A DNA stretch of 35,083 bases from Polaromonas sp. (GTDB lineage: Bacteria; Pseudomonadota; Gammaproteobacteria; Burkholderiales; Burkholderiaceae_C), in assembly GCF_012927415.1 (NCBI RefSeq), contig NZ_JABBPF010000191.1, forward strand, positions 1-35,083, read 5' to 3'. Of this stretch, positions 27,007 through 33,613 are shown piece by piece; position 1 is the stretch's first letter; the number at the start of each line of letters is the position of its first letter. Below the pieces are notes generated by a model, which was not told the DNA's origin, made no database searches, and worked only from the letters and a program-made list of their open reading frames with translations. The translations under genes and the position numbers were made by a program.

Positions 27007-27546
27007 CTAGAGCAGGCTGGCAATCAGCTTCTCGGCCGCTTTGCCGGTCCAGTCAACTTCGCCCTGAACGCGATGCTGAGGCTGGCCGAGGCTGTCCAGC
27101 GTCAGGGTGGTAGGGAATACATTCACACTCGATCTGCGCGCTGCCTGGCCATCAAGGTCAAGCAGTACCGGCAGGGTGACTCCCGTGGTTTGGGCAAACC
27201 GCACGGCACGCACCGGGGTTTCCTTGAAGTTGATGGCCAGCACCAGCAGCTTGTCGGCGCCGTAGAAGTCGGCAACCTGCTGCAGCGTTGGCATTTCAGC
27301 CCGGCAGGGTTCGCACCAGCTGGCCCAGAAGTTCAGCAGAACCGCCCGGCCTTTCAAATCAGCAAAAGTCCAGGTTTTTCCGCTCGTATCAACCAGCTTG
27401 AATCCGGCTATCGGCCCAGACCATTTGCTCACCTCATAAGCCGGGCCGCTCAGGCCCTGGGCGTCCGCCCGGGTCCACGCGGCTAGGCTCGCTCCTACCA
27501 GGGCGGTTTGCAGGAATTGGCGACGGGATTTAGCTTTTGAGGACAT
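27007..27546 (-). CDS. Tat-exported TlpA/ResA-like thioredoxin-fold protein
   Basis: This 179-residue protein has a twin-arginine signal SRRQFLQ (7-13), a short hydrophobic segment, and a TlpA/AhpC-TSA-like thioredoxin domain with active site WASWCEPC (74-81). Proteins of this class are periplasmic thiol-disulfide reductases, often used in cytochrome c maturation or to reduce cysteines of other exported proteins. A cis-proline loop (VFPTTLTL) is present. The ATG at 27546 is chosen over an upstream TTG. It lies between boxA and the transglutaminase-like gene on the same strand. The 250-base gap downstream (26757-27006) has no gene I can support. Confidence 0.87.
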   Translation of the reverse strand: MSSKAKSRRQFLQTALVGASLAAWTRADAQGLSGPAYEVSKWSGPIAGFKLVDTSGKTWTFADLKGRAVLLNFWASWCEPCRAEMPTLQQVADFYGADKLLVLAINFKETPVRAVRFAQTTGVTLPVLLDLDGQAARRSSVNVFPTTLTLDSLGQPQHRVQGEVDWTGKAAEKLIASLL

Positions 27547-27617
27547 GGGTGGCAAGCTTACCTGCGAATAGAAAAATGAGCCGGGATGCCGATGTTGCGC
27601 TGAAAACTTTTTTATTT

Positions 27618-27634
27618 GCTATAAAAATAATAGC
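27618..27634. repeat. Small hairpin GCTATAAAAATAATAGC
   Basis: Five-base inverted repeat (GCTAT and ATAGC) around an A-rich loop, between boxA and the tlpA-like gene. It resembles the TACTAT-GAAA-ATAGTA hairpin after tolA. The two may be copies of one short dispersed element and may act in transcript stability or termination. Confidence 0.5.
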
Positions 27635-27708
27635 TTCACATAACCGTAAATAATGAACATGAGCCCGATTGAGCTTAAGAAATAGCCAAGCTTGCCGCTC
27701 ACCGCCCG

Positions 27709-28989
27709 TCAATAGGTTTCCAGGTGCAACCGGCCTTCTGATTTGAGCGCCGCGCCTACCGTGTCCCAGTTCAATCCAGCCTGCTGGGCCACGTCGCGCA
27801 GCGCCAGCACCACGCCTTCCTCCATGCTTTTGAGGCCGCAGACGTAAAAGCAGCTGTCCGGGTCCTGCAGCAGCAGGGCGAGGTCGGCGGCGCGCTCGCG
27901 CATCACATCCTGCACGTAGCGCTTGGGCGCGCCCGGCGTGCGTGAAAACGCAAAATTGATATCAATGAAGTCCCGGGGCAGGCTTTGCAGCGGGCCAAAA
28001 TAAGGCAGCTCATCCTGAGTGCGGGCACCGAAAAACAGCATCAGCTTGCCCTCCTCAAACTTGCCTGACTTGCGCAGCCGGCGGCGCCACTCGGTCATGG
28101 CGCGCATGGGCGCGCTGCCGGTGCCGGTGCAGATCATCACGATGTTGGAACGCGGATGGTTGGGCATCAGGAAACTCGTGCCAAACGGGCCGATCACCTC
28201 CACCCTGTCGCCCACCTGAAGATCGCACATGTAATTTGAAACCACGCCGCGCACCGGCTGGCCCTGGTGGTTCTCCAGCACCCGTTTGATCGTCAGCGAG
28301 ACATTGTTGTAACCCGCCCGCTCGCCGTTGCGCGGGCTGGCAATCGAGTACTGGCGCGCGACGTGCGGCCTGCCACCGGCATCAACGCCAGGCGCAAGAA
28401 TGCCGATGGACTGGCCTTCGAGCACCGGAAAAGGCATCTTGCCGAAATCCATCACGATGTGGTGCGTGTCGTAATCGGTGCCGGCTTCTGTGACCCGCAC
28501 ATTGCCGGTGACCGTGGCGGTGATGAACTTTGCGGCAGCCCTGGGACCGTAGAGGTTGGTATAGCCATGCGCCGACGACCAGGGCGGCAAGGTAGCGGCA
28601 TATTGCGCGCTGATGAAGGCCGTCTCTCCATTTACAGCCGCTGGCAACGTCGGCGCGACCGGCTCGATGTCGGGTGTCGCACCGACAATGACGCCCTCGG
28701 CGCCAAGCTCCTCGGACGTGAGTTCGGGAGGCAGCTCGTCCCAGCCAAATTGCTCGGTCAGGCCATAAACCCTGGCGCTCGGCAGTGTGCGCCAGTTGTC
28801 AATCGAACCGGTCGGGCACGGCGAAATGCAGGCCATGCAGAAATTGCACGTCTCGACGTTGACGACATAGTTAAGCGAGTCGTGCGAGATCGCCCCGGTC
28901 GGGCAGACTGATTCACAAGTGTTGCAGCGAATGCAGATTTCAGGGTCGATCAGGTGCTGTTTGATCACGCGTATTTCGGTCATTTCCAT
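27709..28989 (-). CDS. boxA: Benzoyl-CoA 2,3-epoxidase reductase subunit BoxA
   Basis: This 426-residue iron-sulfur flavoprotein passes electrons from NADPH to BoxB. Two 4Fe-4S ferredoxin motifs are intact, Cys19-22-25-29 and Cys48-51-54-58. A linker of about 80 residues follows. A ferredoxin-NADP reductase module then carries RQYSIAS (FAD, 212-218), [11 protein letters not shown] (NADPH, 287-297) and a C-terminal [12 protein letters not shown] block. It is the last gene of boxRCBA on this strand. A GC-rich repeat lies in the 166-base gap to boxB. Either of two ATGs (first or third codon) could start it. Confidence 0.95.
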   Translation of the reverse strand: MEMTEIRVIKQHLIDPEICIRCNTCESVCPTGAISHDSLNYVVNVETCNFCMACISPCPTGSIDNWRTLPSARVYGLTEQFGWDELPPELTSEELGAEGVIVGATPDIEPVAPTLPAAVNGETAFISAQYAATLPPWSSAHGYTNLYGPRAAAKFITATVTGNVRVTEAGTDYDTHHIVMDFGKMPFPVLEGQSIGILAPGVDAGGRPHVARQYSIASPRNGERAGYNNVSLTIKRVLENHQGQPVRGVVSNYMCDLQVGDRVEVIGPFGTSFLMPNHPRSNIVMICTGTGSAPMRAMTEWRRRLRKSGKFEEGKLMLFFGARTQDELPYFGPLQSLPRDFIDINFAFSRTPGAPKRYVQDVMRERAADLALLLQDPDSCFYVCGLKSMEEGVVLALRDVAQQAGLNWDTVGAALKSEGRLHLETY

Positions 28990-29058
28990 GGCGATTTTGG
29001 ATAAGGGCTTGATGGAATCAACACTTTAAACGCACGCCTTCCCGCCCGCCCAAGTTCC

Positions 29059-29142
29059 GGCCGCGGAACCGGCTTCGCCGGGCCGCAGGCGGGGCCGCCC
29101 CCTCGGGGGGCAGCGCAGTACGCGAAGCGACAAGCGTGGGGG
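29059..29142 (-). repeat. GC-rich dispersed intergenic repeat, copy 2 (boxB-boxA gap)
   Basis: Read on the minus strand this sequence runs from CCCCCACGCTTG through TGCGCTGCCCCCCGAGGGGG to CCGGTTCCGCGGCC. It matches the repeat in the tolQ-tolR spacer (12097-12190) over most of its length. It fills more than half of the 166-base gap between boxB and boxA. It has no ORF and contains the self-complementary CCCCCCGAGGGGG core. Confidence 0.75.
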
Positions 29143-29155
29143 TCAATCGTTGTGG

Positions 29156-30583
29156 TCAATTAAATCGCACGTAGTCAAAATCCACGGGCTGGCGGTTGAT
29201 ACCCATGACGGGCGGCGCGATCCAGTTGGCGAACTTGCCCGGCTCGACGACGCGGCCCATCAGGCTGGCGACGTAGGCCCGGTCTTCGTTGCTGGGCAGC
29301 CACTGGCCGACCGATGCATTCCATTCAGCTTCAGAGACGACGCGGCCATCAGGTGACACCTTGACACCGGCCAGGGCGCCGATGTTGCGATGAAACGCCT
29401 TGTGCGGCACCTTGAGCGTGAAGGCAATGCCAGCCTTGTCCAGCACCTTGTTCCAGCGCCCGACACCCGAGACGGAATCCTTGATGTAGTCGTCGCGCAG
29501 CACTTCATTGAGCGCGTTGAGCATGGGCACTTCCTTTTCGACCAGCTGGCCGTCTTTGGCCTCTATCACCTTGTAGGTCTGGCCCTTGAGCACATGGTCA
29601 TCGACACGCTTTCCTTCTTCAAAGCGGCCCTTCAGACCCGAGCTGTAAAAGGTGGCGGCGTTGCTCGACTCGTCAGCGCCAAACAGGTCGATGGTGACGC
29701 TGAAGTGAAAGTTGATGTAGCGCTGGATCGTCGGCAAATCAATCACGCCGGCGGCGCGCAGTTTGCCGACATCGTCAGTTTTCAGCTCGTTCATCTTCTG
29801 CGCGGTGCGCTGGATGACGCGCGAAATGCCGCTTTCGCCGACGAACATGTGATGCGCTTCCTCGGTCAGCATGAACTTCGTGGTGCGTGCCAGCGGATCG
29901 AAAGCGCTTTCGGCCAGCGCGCAGAGCTGGTATTTTCCGTCTCGGTCGGTGAAGTAGGTGAACATGAAAAAGCTCAGCCAGTCTGGCGTCGCTTCGTTAA
30001 AGGCGCCCAGAATGCGCGGGTTGTTGGCGTCCCCGCTGCGGCGCTCCAGCAGACCTTCGGCTTCTTCGCGGCCGTCGCGACCGAAATGCTTGTGCAACAG
30101 ATAAACCATGGCCCACAGGTGACGGCCCTCCTCGACGTTGACCTGGAACAGGTTGCGCAGGTCGTACATACTGGGCGCCGTCAGACCGAGGTGGCGCTGC
30201 TGCTCGACGGATGCTGGCTCGGTATCGCCCTGGGTCACGATGATGCGGCGCAGGTTGGCACGGTGTTCGCCAGGAATGTCCTGCCACGCCTTTTCGCCTT
30301 TGTGGTCGCCGAAGTGAATGGTACGGTCAGCATCGCCAGGGTTGAGGAAAATGCCCCAGCGGTAATCGCGCATCTTGACATGGCCAAACTGGGCCCAGCC
30401 GTTCGGATCGACGCTGACGGCGGTGCGCAGATAGACCTCCGAATCGGTGGAGCCGACCGGGCCGACGTCATCCCACCAGTTGATGAAGTTCGGTTGCCAC
30501 TGCTCAAGCGCACGCTGCAAGGTGCGGTCTTCGCTCAGGCTGACGTTGTTGGGGATCTTTTCGCTGTAGTTAATGCCGGACAT
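29156..30583 (-). CDS. boxB: Benzoyl-CoA 2,3-epoxidase oxygenase subunit BoxB
   Basis: This 475-residue class I diiron enzyme inserts one oxygen atom into benzoyl-CoA to give the 2,3-epoxide. The N-terminus MSGINYSEKIPNNVSLSEDRTLQRALEQW is typical. Diiron ligand candidates are Glu122, Glu152 and His155 (EEGRH), Asp213, Glu242 and His245 (TEEAHHMF), the ligand pattern of this family. The ATG at 30583 has GGAG six bases upstream. A second ATG lies one codon earlier. The gene lies between boxC and boxA on the minus strand. Confidence 0.96.
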   Translation of the reverse strand: MSGINYSEKIPNNVSLSEDRTLQRALEQWQPNFINWWDDVGPVGSTDSEVYLRTAVSVDPNGWAQFGHVKMRDYRWGIFLNPGDADRTIHFGDHKGEKAWQDIPGEHRANLRRIIVTQGDTEPASVEQQRHLGLTAPSMYDLRNLFQVNVEEGRHLWAMVYLLHKHFGRDGREEAEGLLERRSGDANNPRILGAFNEATPDWLSFFMFTYFTDRDGKYQLCALAESAFDPLARTTKFMLTEEAHHMFVGESGISRVIQRTAQKMNELKTDDVGKLRAAGVIDLPTIQRYINFHFSVTIDLFGADESSNAATFYSSGLKGRFEEGKRVDDHVLKGQTYKVIEAKDGQLVEKEVPMLNALNEVLRDDYIKDSVSGVGRWNKVLDKAGIAFTLKVPHKAFHRNIGALAGVKVSPDGRVVSEAEWNASVGQWLPSNEDRAYVASLMGRVVEPGKFANWIAPPVMGINRQPVDFDYVRFN

Positions 30584-30671
30584 CATGGTCTCCAAAAAAA
30601 CGAGGCTATTCGGGGGAAAATTTCGGTTGCAGCGCGCCACCCGGACCACGCCGCACAACGAGAGCTTCTGT

Positions 30672-32330
30672 TTAGACGCGGTTCCAGTCGAACCGGGCCT
30701 TATCGCCCTTGCCATATACCTTGAGCGCACCTTGTTCGCCGACGGCATTGGGCCGCTGGAATATCCAGTTCTGCCAGGCGGTCAGCCGGCCAAAAATGCG
30801 GGTGAACATGTTCTCGGTGCCATTGAAGCGCAGATTCGCTTCCATGCCGGTCAGGGCATCGGGCGACATGGCCACGCGCTCCTCGATGGCAATCCGCACT
30901 TCGTCGGTCCAGTCGATATCGTCCGGGTTGGATGTGATCAGGCCAACGGCAAAAGCCGCGTTGGCGTCCAGCGCCTGGCCGGCTTTGGCGCGTACGGCCT
31001 CAAGCGCAGGCAGTTCGTCATAAAAGCGCCGAGCCAGGCGGCTCTGGCCGGTGACCATGGGGTAAAGACCGAAATTGGTTTCGGCCACCGTGATTTTGGG
31101 TGCACGGTCCTCGTCGTCGGGCAAGGCCAGCTGGTAGCTTCGGTCGCAGGCCAGAGCGAGCTCCAAGTAAGTGCCGACAAAGCACGAGCCCGGCTCGATC
31201 AGCGCAAACAGGCTGCGCGAGGACAGGTCCAGCCGGCTCAGCGTGCGACGCAACAGGCCAATGGTTTCGCGCACCAGCCAGTGGTTGTGATTCGCCAGCA
31301 ACGTGGCGTCCATGGCCAGAACGGCGGCAGCATCGCCCTCGGTCTTGATCAGCCAGACGCCGATTTCAAGCTCGTTGGTCCGCATCATCAGAATGGCATC
31401 TTCGAGTTCGCGCGCCAGGACCAGCGGAAACCAGCTGTCACCCTGCGCTTCGATCCCGGCGATGTCTGAAGGCTGGCTGCCTGTTGGCGCCTTGATGCTC
31501 CAGGTGGCGGTACGTTTGACACGGTCGATCTCGACCGTCACGCTCGAATAGCGCAACGCATCGGCTTCGACTGTTCGTTTGAGCGGCTTGAGCACCACGC
31601 CTTTGCCGTTAGCGGGCCGGTCGCTCTGCTCGGCCAGCGCCAGGGCACGGGTCTGCACCCTCTGGGAAAAATCGACCGCCTTGGCAATGTCATCGACCAG
31701 ACGCCAGTCCTTGGCCTTTTGGCCGCGCACGCCTTCGACACTGGTGCAGAACAGGTCGGCCAGATCGTGGCGCACATGGCGCTTGTCGGTCACGCGGGTC
31801 AGCCCACCGGTGCCGGGCAGCACGCCCAGCAAGGGCACTTCAGGCAGGCTGACAGAACTCGACCGGTCGTCGATCAGGATGATTTCGTCGCAGGCCAGCG
31901 CCAGTTCATAGCCGCCGCCAGCGCAGGCGCCATTGACCGCAGCCAGAAACTTCAGCCCACTGTATCTGGATGAGTCTTCCAGCCCGTTGCGGGTTTCGTT
32001 GGTGAACTTGCAGAAGTTTACTTTCCATGAGTGGCTGCTCACGCCCAGCATAAAAATGTTGGCACCGGAGCAGAACACCTTGTCTTTCGCGCTGGTCACT
32101 ACCACGGTGCGGACCTCGGGGTGCTCAAAGCGTATGCGGCTGATCGCGTCGTTCAGTTCGATGTCGACGCCAAGGTCATAGCTGTTGAGCTTGAGCTTGT
32201 AACCGGGGCGCAAACCAGCGTTTTCATCAATGTCCACCGCCAGCGTGGCTACCGGGCCGTGGAAGTAGAGTTTCCAGTGTTTGTATTGGGACGGATCAGT
32301 CTGGTATTCGACATGATTAGCGGTGGTCAT
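30672..32330 (-). CDS. boxC: 2,3-epoxybenzoyl-CoA dihydrolase BoxC
   Basis: This 552-residue enoyl-CoA hydratase/isomerase-superfamily enzyme opens the epoxide ring using two waters, releasing formate. Crotonase-type features are FCSGANIFMLG and the NGACAGGGYELALACDEIILIDDRS oxyanion-hole block, followed by VPLLGVLPGTGGLTRV. The long C-terminal half is specific to BoxC. The ATG at 32330 is preferred over an upstream in-frame ATG at 32351. The upstream 111 bases hold three operator-like boxes and a promoter. It is the first gene of boxCBA, behind boxR on the same strand. Confidence 0.95.
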   Translation of the reverse strand: MTTANHVEYQTDPSQYKHWKLYFHGPVATLAVDIDENAGLRPGYKLKLNSYDLGVDIELNDAISRIRFEHPEVRTVVVTSAKDKVFCSGANIFMLGVSSHSWKVNFCKFTNETRNGLEDSSRYSGLKFLAAVNGACAGGGYELALACDEIILIDDRSSSVSLPEVPLLGVLPGTGGLTRVTDKRHVRHDLADLFCTSVEGVRGQKAKDWRLVDDIAKAVDFSQRVQTRALALAEQSDRPANGKGVVLKPLKRTVEADALRYSSVTVEIDRVKRTATWSIKAPTGSQPSDIAGIEAQGDSWFPLVLARELEDAILMMRTNELEIGVWLIKTEGDAAAVLAMDATLLANHNHWLVRETIGLLRRTLSRLDLSSRSLFALIEPGSCFVGTYLELALACDRSYQLALPDDEDRAPKITVAETNFGLYPMVTGQSRLARRFYDELPALEAVRAKAGQALDANAAFAVGLITSNPDDIDWTDEVRIAIEERVAMSPDALTGMEANLRFNGTENMFTRIFGRLTAWQNWIFQRPNAVGEQGALKVYGKGDKARFDWNRV

Positions 32331-32349
32331 GGCTTCTGCCCTCTGTATC

Positions 32350-32365
32350 ATGCATAAAAATGCAT
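32350..32365. promoter_or_regulatory. BoxR operator-like box 1
   Basis: ATGCATAAAAATGCAT contains TGCA-N6-TGCA, the spacing known for BzdR/BoxR operators. It lies about 20 bases upstream of the boxC start, within the untranslated leader predicted for the boxC promoter. Confidence 0.72.
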
Positions 32366-32382
32366 TTAGTGAAATTTTATAA

Positions 32383-32398
32383 ACGCATGATAATGCAT
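32383..32398. promoter_or_regulatory. BoxR operator-like box 2
   Basis: ACGCATGATAATGCAT holds CGCA-N6-TGCA, one mismatch from the TGCA repeat. It covers the predicted -10 element of the boxC promoter and is centred 33 bases from box 1. Confidence 0.68.
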
Positions 32399-32416
32399 AT
32401 TAATTTAGTGTGGCAA
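32387..32416 (-). promoter_or_regulatory. Predicted sigma-70 promoter of boxCBA
   Basis: On the minus strand TTGCCA (32411-32416) and TATCAT (32387-32392) are 18 bases apart and lie about 55 bases upstream of boxC. The -10 lies inside operator box 2 and the -35 overlaps box 3, as expected for a repressed promoter. Confidence 0.5.
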
Positions 32417-32430
32417 GCATTTTCATGCAT
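32415..32430. promoter_or_regulatory. BoxR operator-like box 3
   Basis: AAGCATTTTCATGCAT holds AGCA-N6-TGCA, one mismatch from the repeat. Centred 32 bases from box 2, it overlaps the predicted -35 and lies 11 bases after the boxR stop on the minus strand. Confidence 0.65.
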
Positions 32431-32441
32431 TTTTATCTTAT

Positions 32442-33416
32442 TTACACGGTCAGCTGAAGCGCACCTCTCACTGTCTGGCGCAAGATATTGAAGGACTGTT
32501 CCAGCGGCTGTGCGCTGGTGTCAACCCTGTGCTGTGCTTTCGAATAGAACGCCGCCCGTCCCGCAAGAATGCCTTTAAGGTCTTCCATCGCCTGCTTGCT
32601 GGCAGCCATTGGACGCAAATCGCCCTGCGCCGTTACCCGTTTCATGTGATCTTCGGGGTCGGCCTGGAGCCAGACAGTGGTGCAGTGAGACAACAACTGG
32701 TTGAACGTGGCCGGGTCTGACACAAGACCGCCGGGCGTTGCGATGACAGCTTCCGGGTAAATTTGAATGGCCTCTTCAAGGGCTCGACGCTCATAGCGCC
32801 GGTAAGCATTCATGCCATAGAGCGCCTGAATTTCAGACACGCTGCAACCCGCAAACTTCTCGATTTCGCGACTTAACTCGACAAACGGAAATCCCAGGTC
32901 TTCGGCCAGCATCTGGCCGAGCGTGGATTTACCCGCGCCGCGCAAACCAATCAGCGCCACCCGCGTACAAACGGCAGTGTTGCCGCCGCCGGTGCCCAGC
33001 ATCTCGCCAATGGCGATCCGCACACGGCGCAGTGATGCATCGTCGCGCATTTCCAGCAACTCGCGAATCAGCAGCCACTCGGGTGAAGAGGTTGTCACAT
33101 CGCCAATCAGTTCGGCTAGCGAGCAGTGCAGCGCTCGCGCTACCTGCAACAGAACCAGGATGGACGCATTGCCTTCTCCGTATTCAAGATTCGCCAGATG
33201 ACGCTCGGATACATCGGCCGCGATCGACACGGCCTTGCGCGTCATGCCGCGCCGAGCGCGTATCGCCCGCACCCGATCACCCAAGGAGACTAAAAAAGGA
33301 TTTTTTTCCTCGGCTTCCACAGGATTGACGGCAGCAACCGGGGCAACTACAGGTGAAAGCGTCAGAACTGAAGAATCAAGGGTTAACCCTGATTTATGCA
33401 ATATATTGCTTGACAT
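32442..33416 (-). CDS. boxR: BoxR/BzdR-type benzoyl-CoA-responsive repressor
   Basis: This 324-residue protein has an N-terminal XRE-type helix-turn-helix (about 46-105, with RARRGMTRKAVSIAADVSERHLANLEYGEGN). A short linker joins it to a shikimate-kinase-like domain with Walker A GLRGAGKST (157-165). This fusion is the hallmark of BzdR and BoxR, in which the kinase-like domain binds benzoyl-CoA and relieves repression of benzoate genes. It is upstream of boxCBA and divergent from the benzoate-CoA ligase. Operator-like TGCA boxes flank it, including one inside its first codons, suggesting autoregulation. Confidence 0.93.
   Translation of the reverse strand: MSSNILHKSGLTLDSSVLTLSPVVAPVAAVNPVEAEEKNPFLVSLGDRVRAIRARRGMTRKAVSIAADVSERHLANLEYGEGNASILVLLQVARALHCSLAELIGDVTTSSPEWLLIRELLEMRDDASLRRVRIAIGEMLGTGGGNTAVCTRVALIGLRGAGKSTLGQMLAEDLGFPFVELSREIEKFAGCSVSEIQALYGMNAYRRYERRALEEAIQIYPEAVIATPGGLVSDPATFNQLLSHCTTVWLQADPEDHMKRVTAQGDLRPMAASKQAMEDLKGILAGRAAFYSKAQHRVDTSAQPLEQSFNILRQTVRGALQLTV
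33396..33411. promoter_or_regulatory. BoxR operator-like box 4 over the boxR start and ligase promoter
   Basis: ATGCAATATATTGCTT holds TGCA-N6-TGCT and a perfect 12-base palindrome, GCAATATATTGC. It falls in codons 2-7 of boxR and ends on the -35 of the predicted ligase promoter, so one protein could control both directions. Confidence 0.6.
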
Positions 33417-33438
33417 GATGTTTTTCAGGATTTATGGT
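33410..33438 (+). promoter_or_regulatory. Predicted sigma-70 promoter of the benzoate-CoA ligase gene
   Basis: A consensus TTGACA (33410-33415) is followed after 17 bases by TATGGT (33433-33438), a four-of-six -10. It would give a leader of about 170 bases before the ligase start. The -35 overlaps operator-like box 4 by two bases. Confidence 0.55.
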
Positions 33439-33448
33439 TCACGCAAGC

Positions 33449-33477
33449 ACAATAGTTCATATTTAACGAATAGGCAA
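33449..33477 (-). promoter_or_regulatory. Predicted promoter of boxR
   Basis: On the minus strand TTGCCT (33472-33477) and TATTGT (33449-33454) are 17 bases apart, about 33 bases ahead of the boxR start. Both hexamers are partial matches, so this is tentative. Confidence 0.4.
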
Positions 33478-33613
33478 GTTGCCACCATATGGAGAACTTA
33501 CGTGTCACCCACTGAATTTTGTCATCAGATCTCGGTGGGATCGCAGGCAAGCAGCGCTGTGCTGGACCATCTGCAAATACCCGCGCCCTGACAAACCCCA
33601 GAAGGAGACCGAC

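Noticed and set aside
29390..30724. 444-codon plus-strand frame
   Set aside because: Antisense to boxB, whose diiron motifs and length are complete.
33489..33515. Eight-codon upstream frame in the benzoate-CoA ligase leader
   Set aside because: Such a short ATG frame is expected by chance and lacks a clear ribosome binding site.
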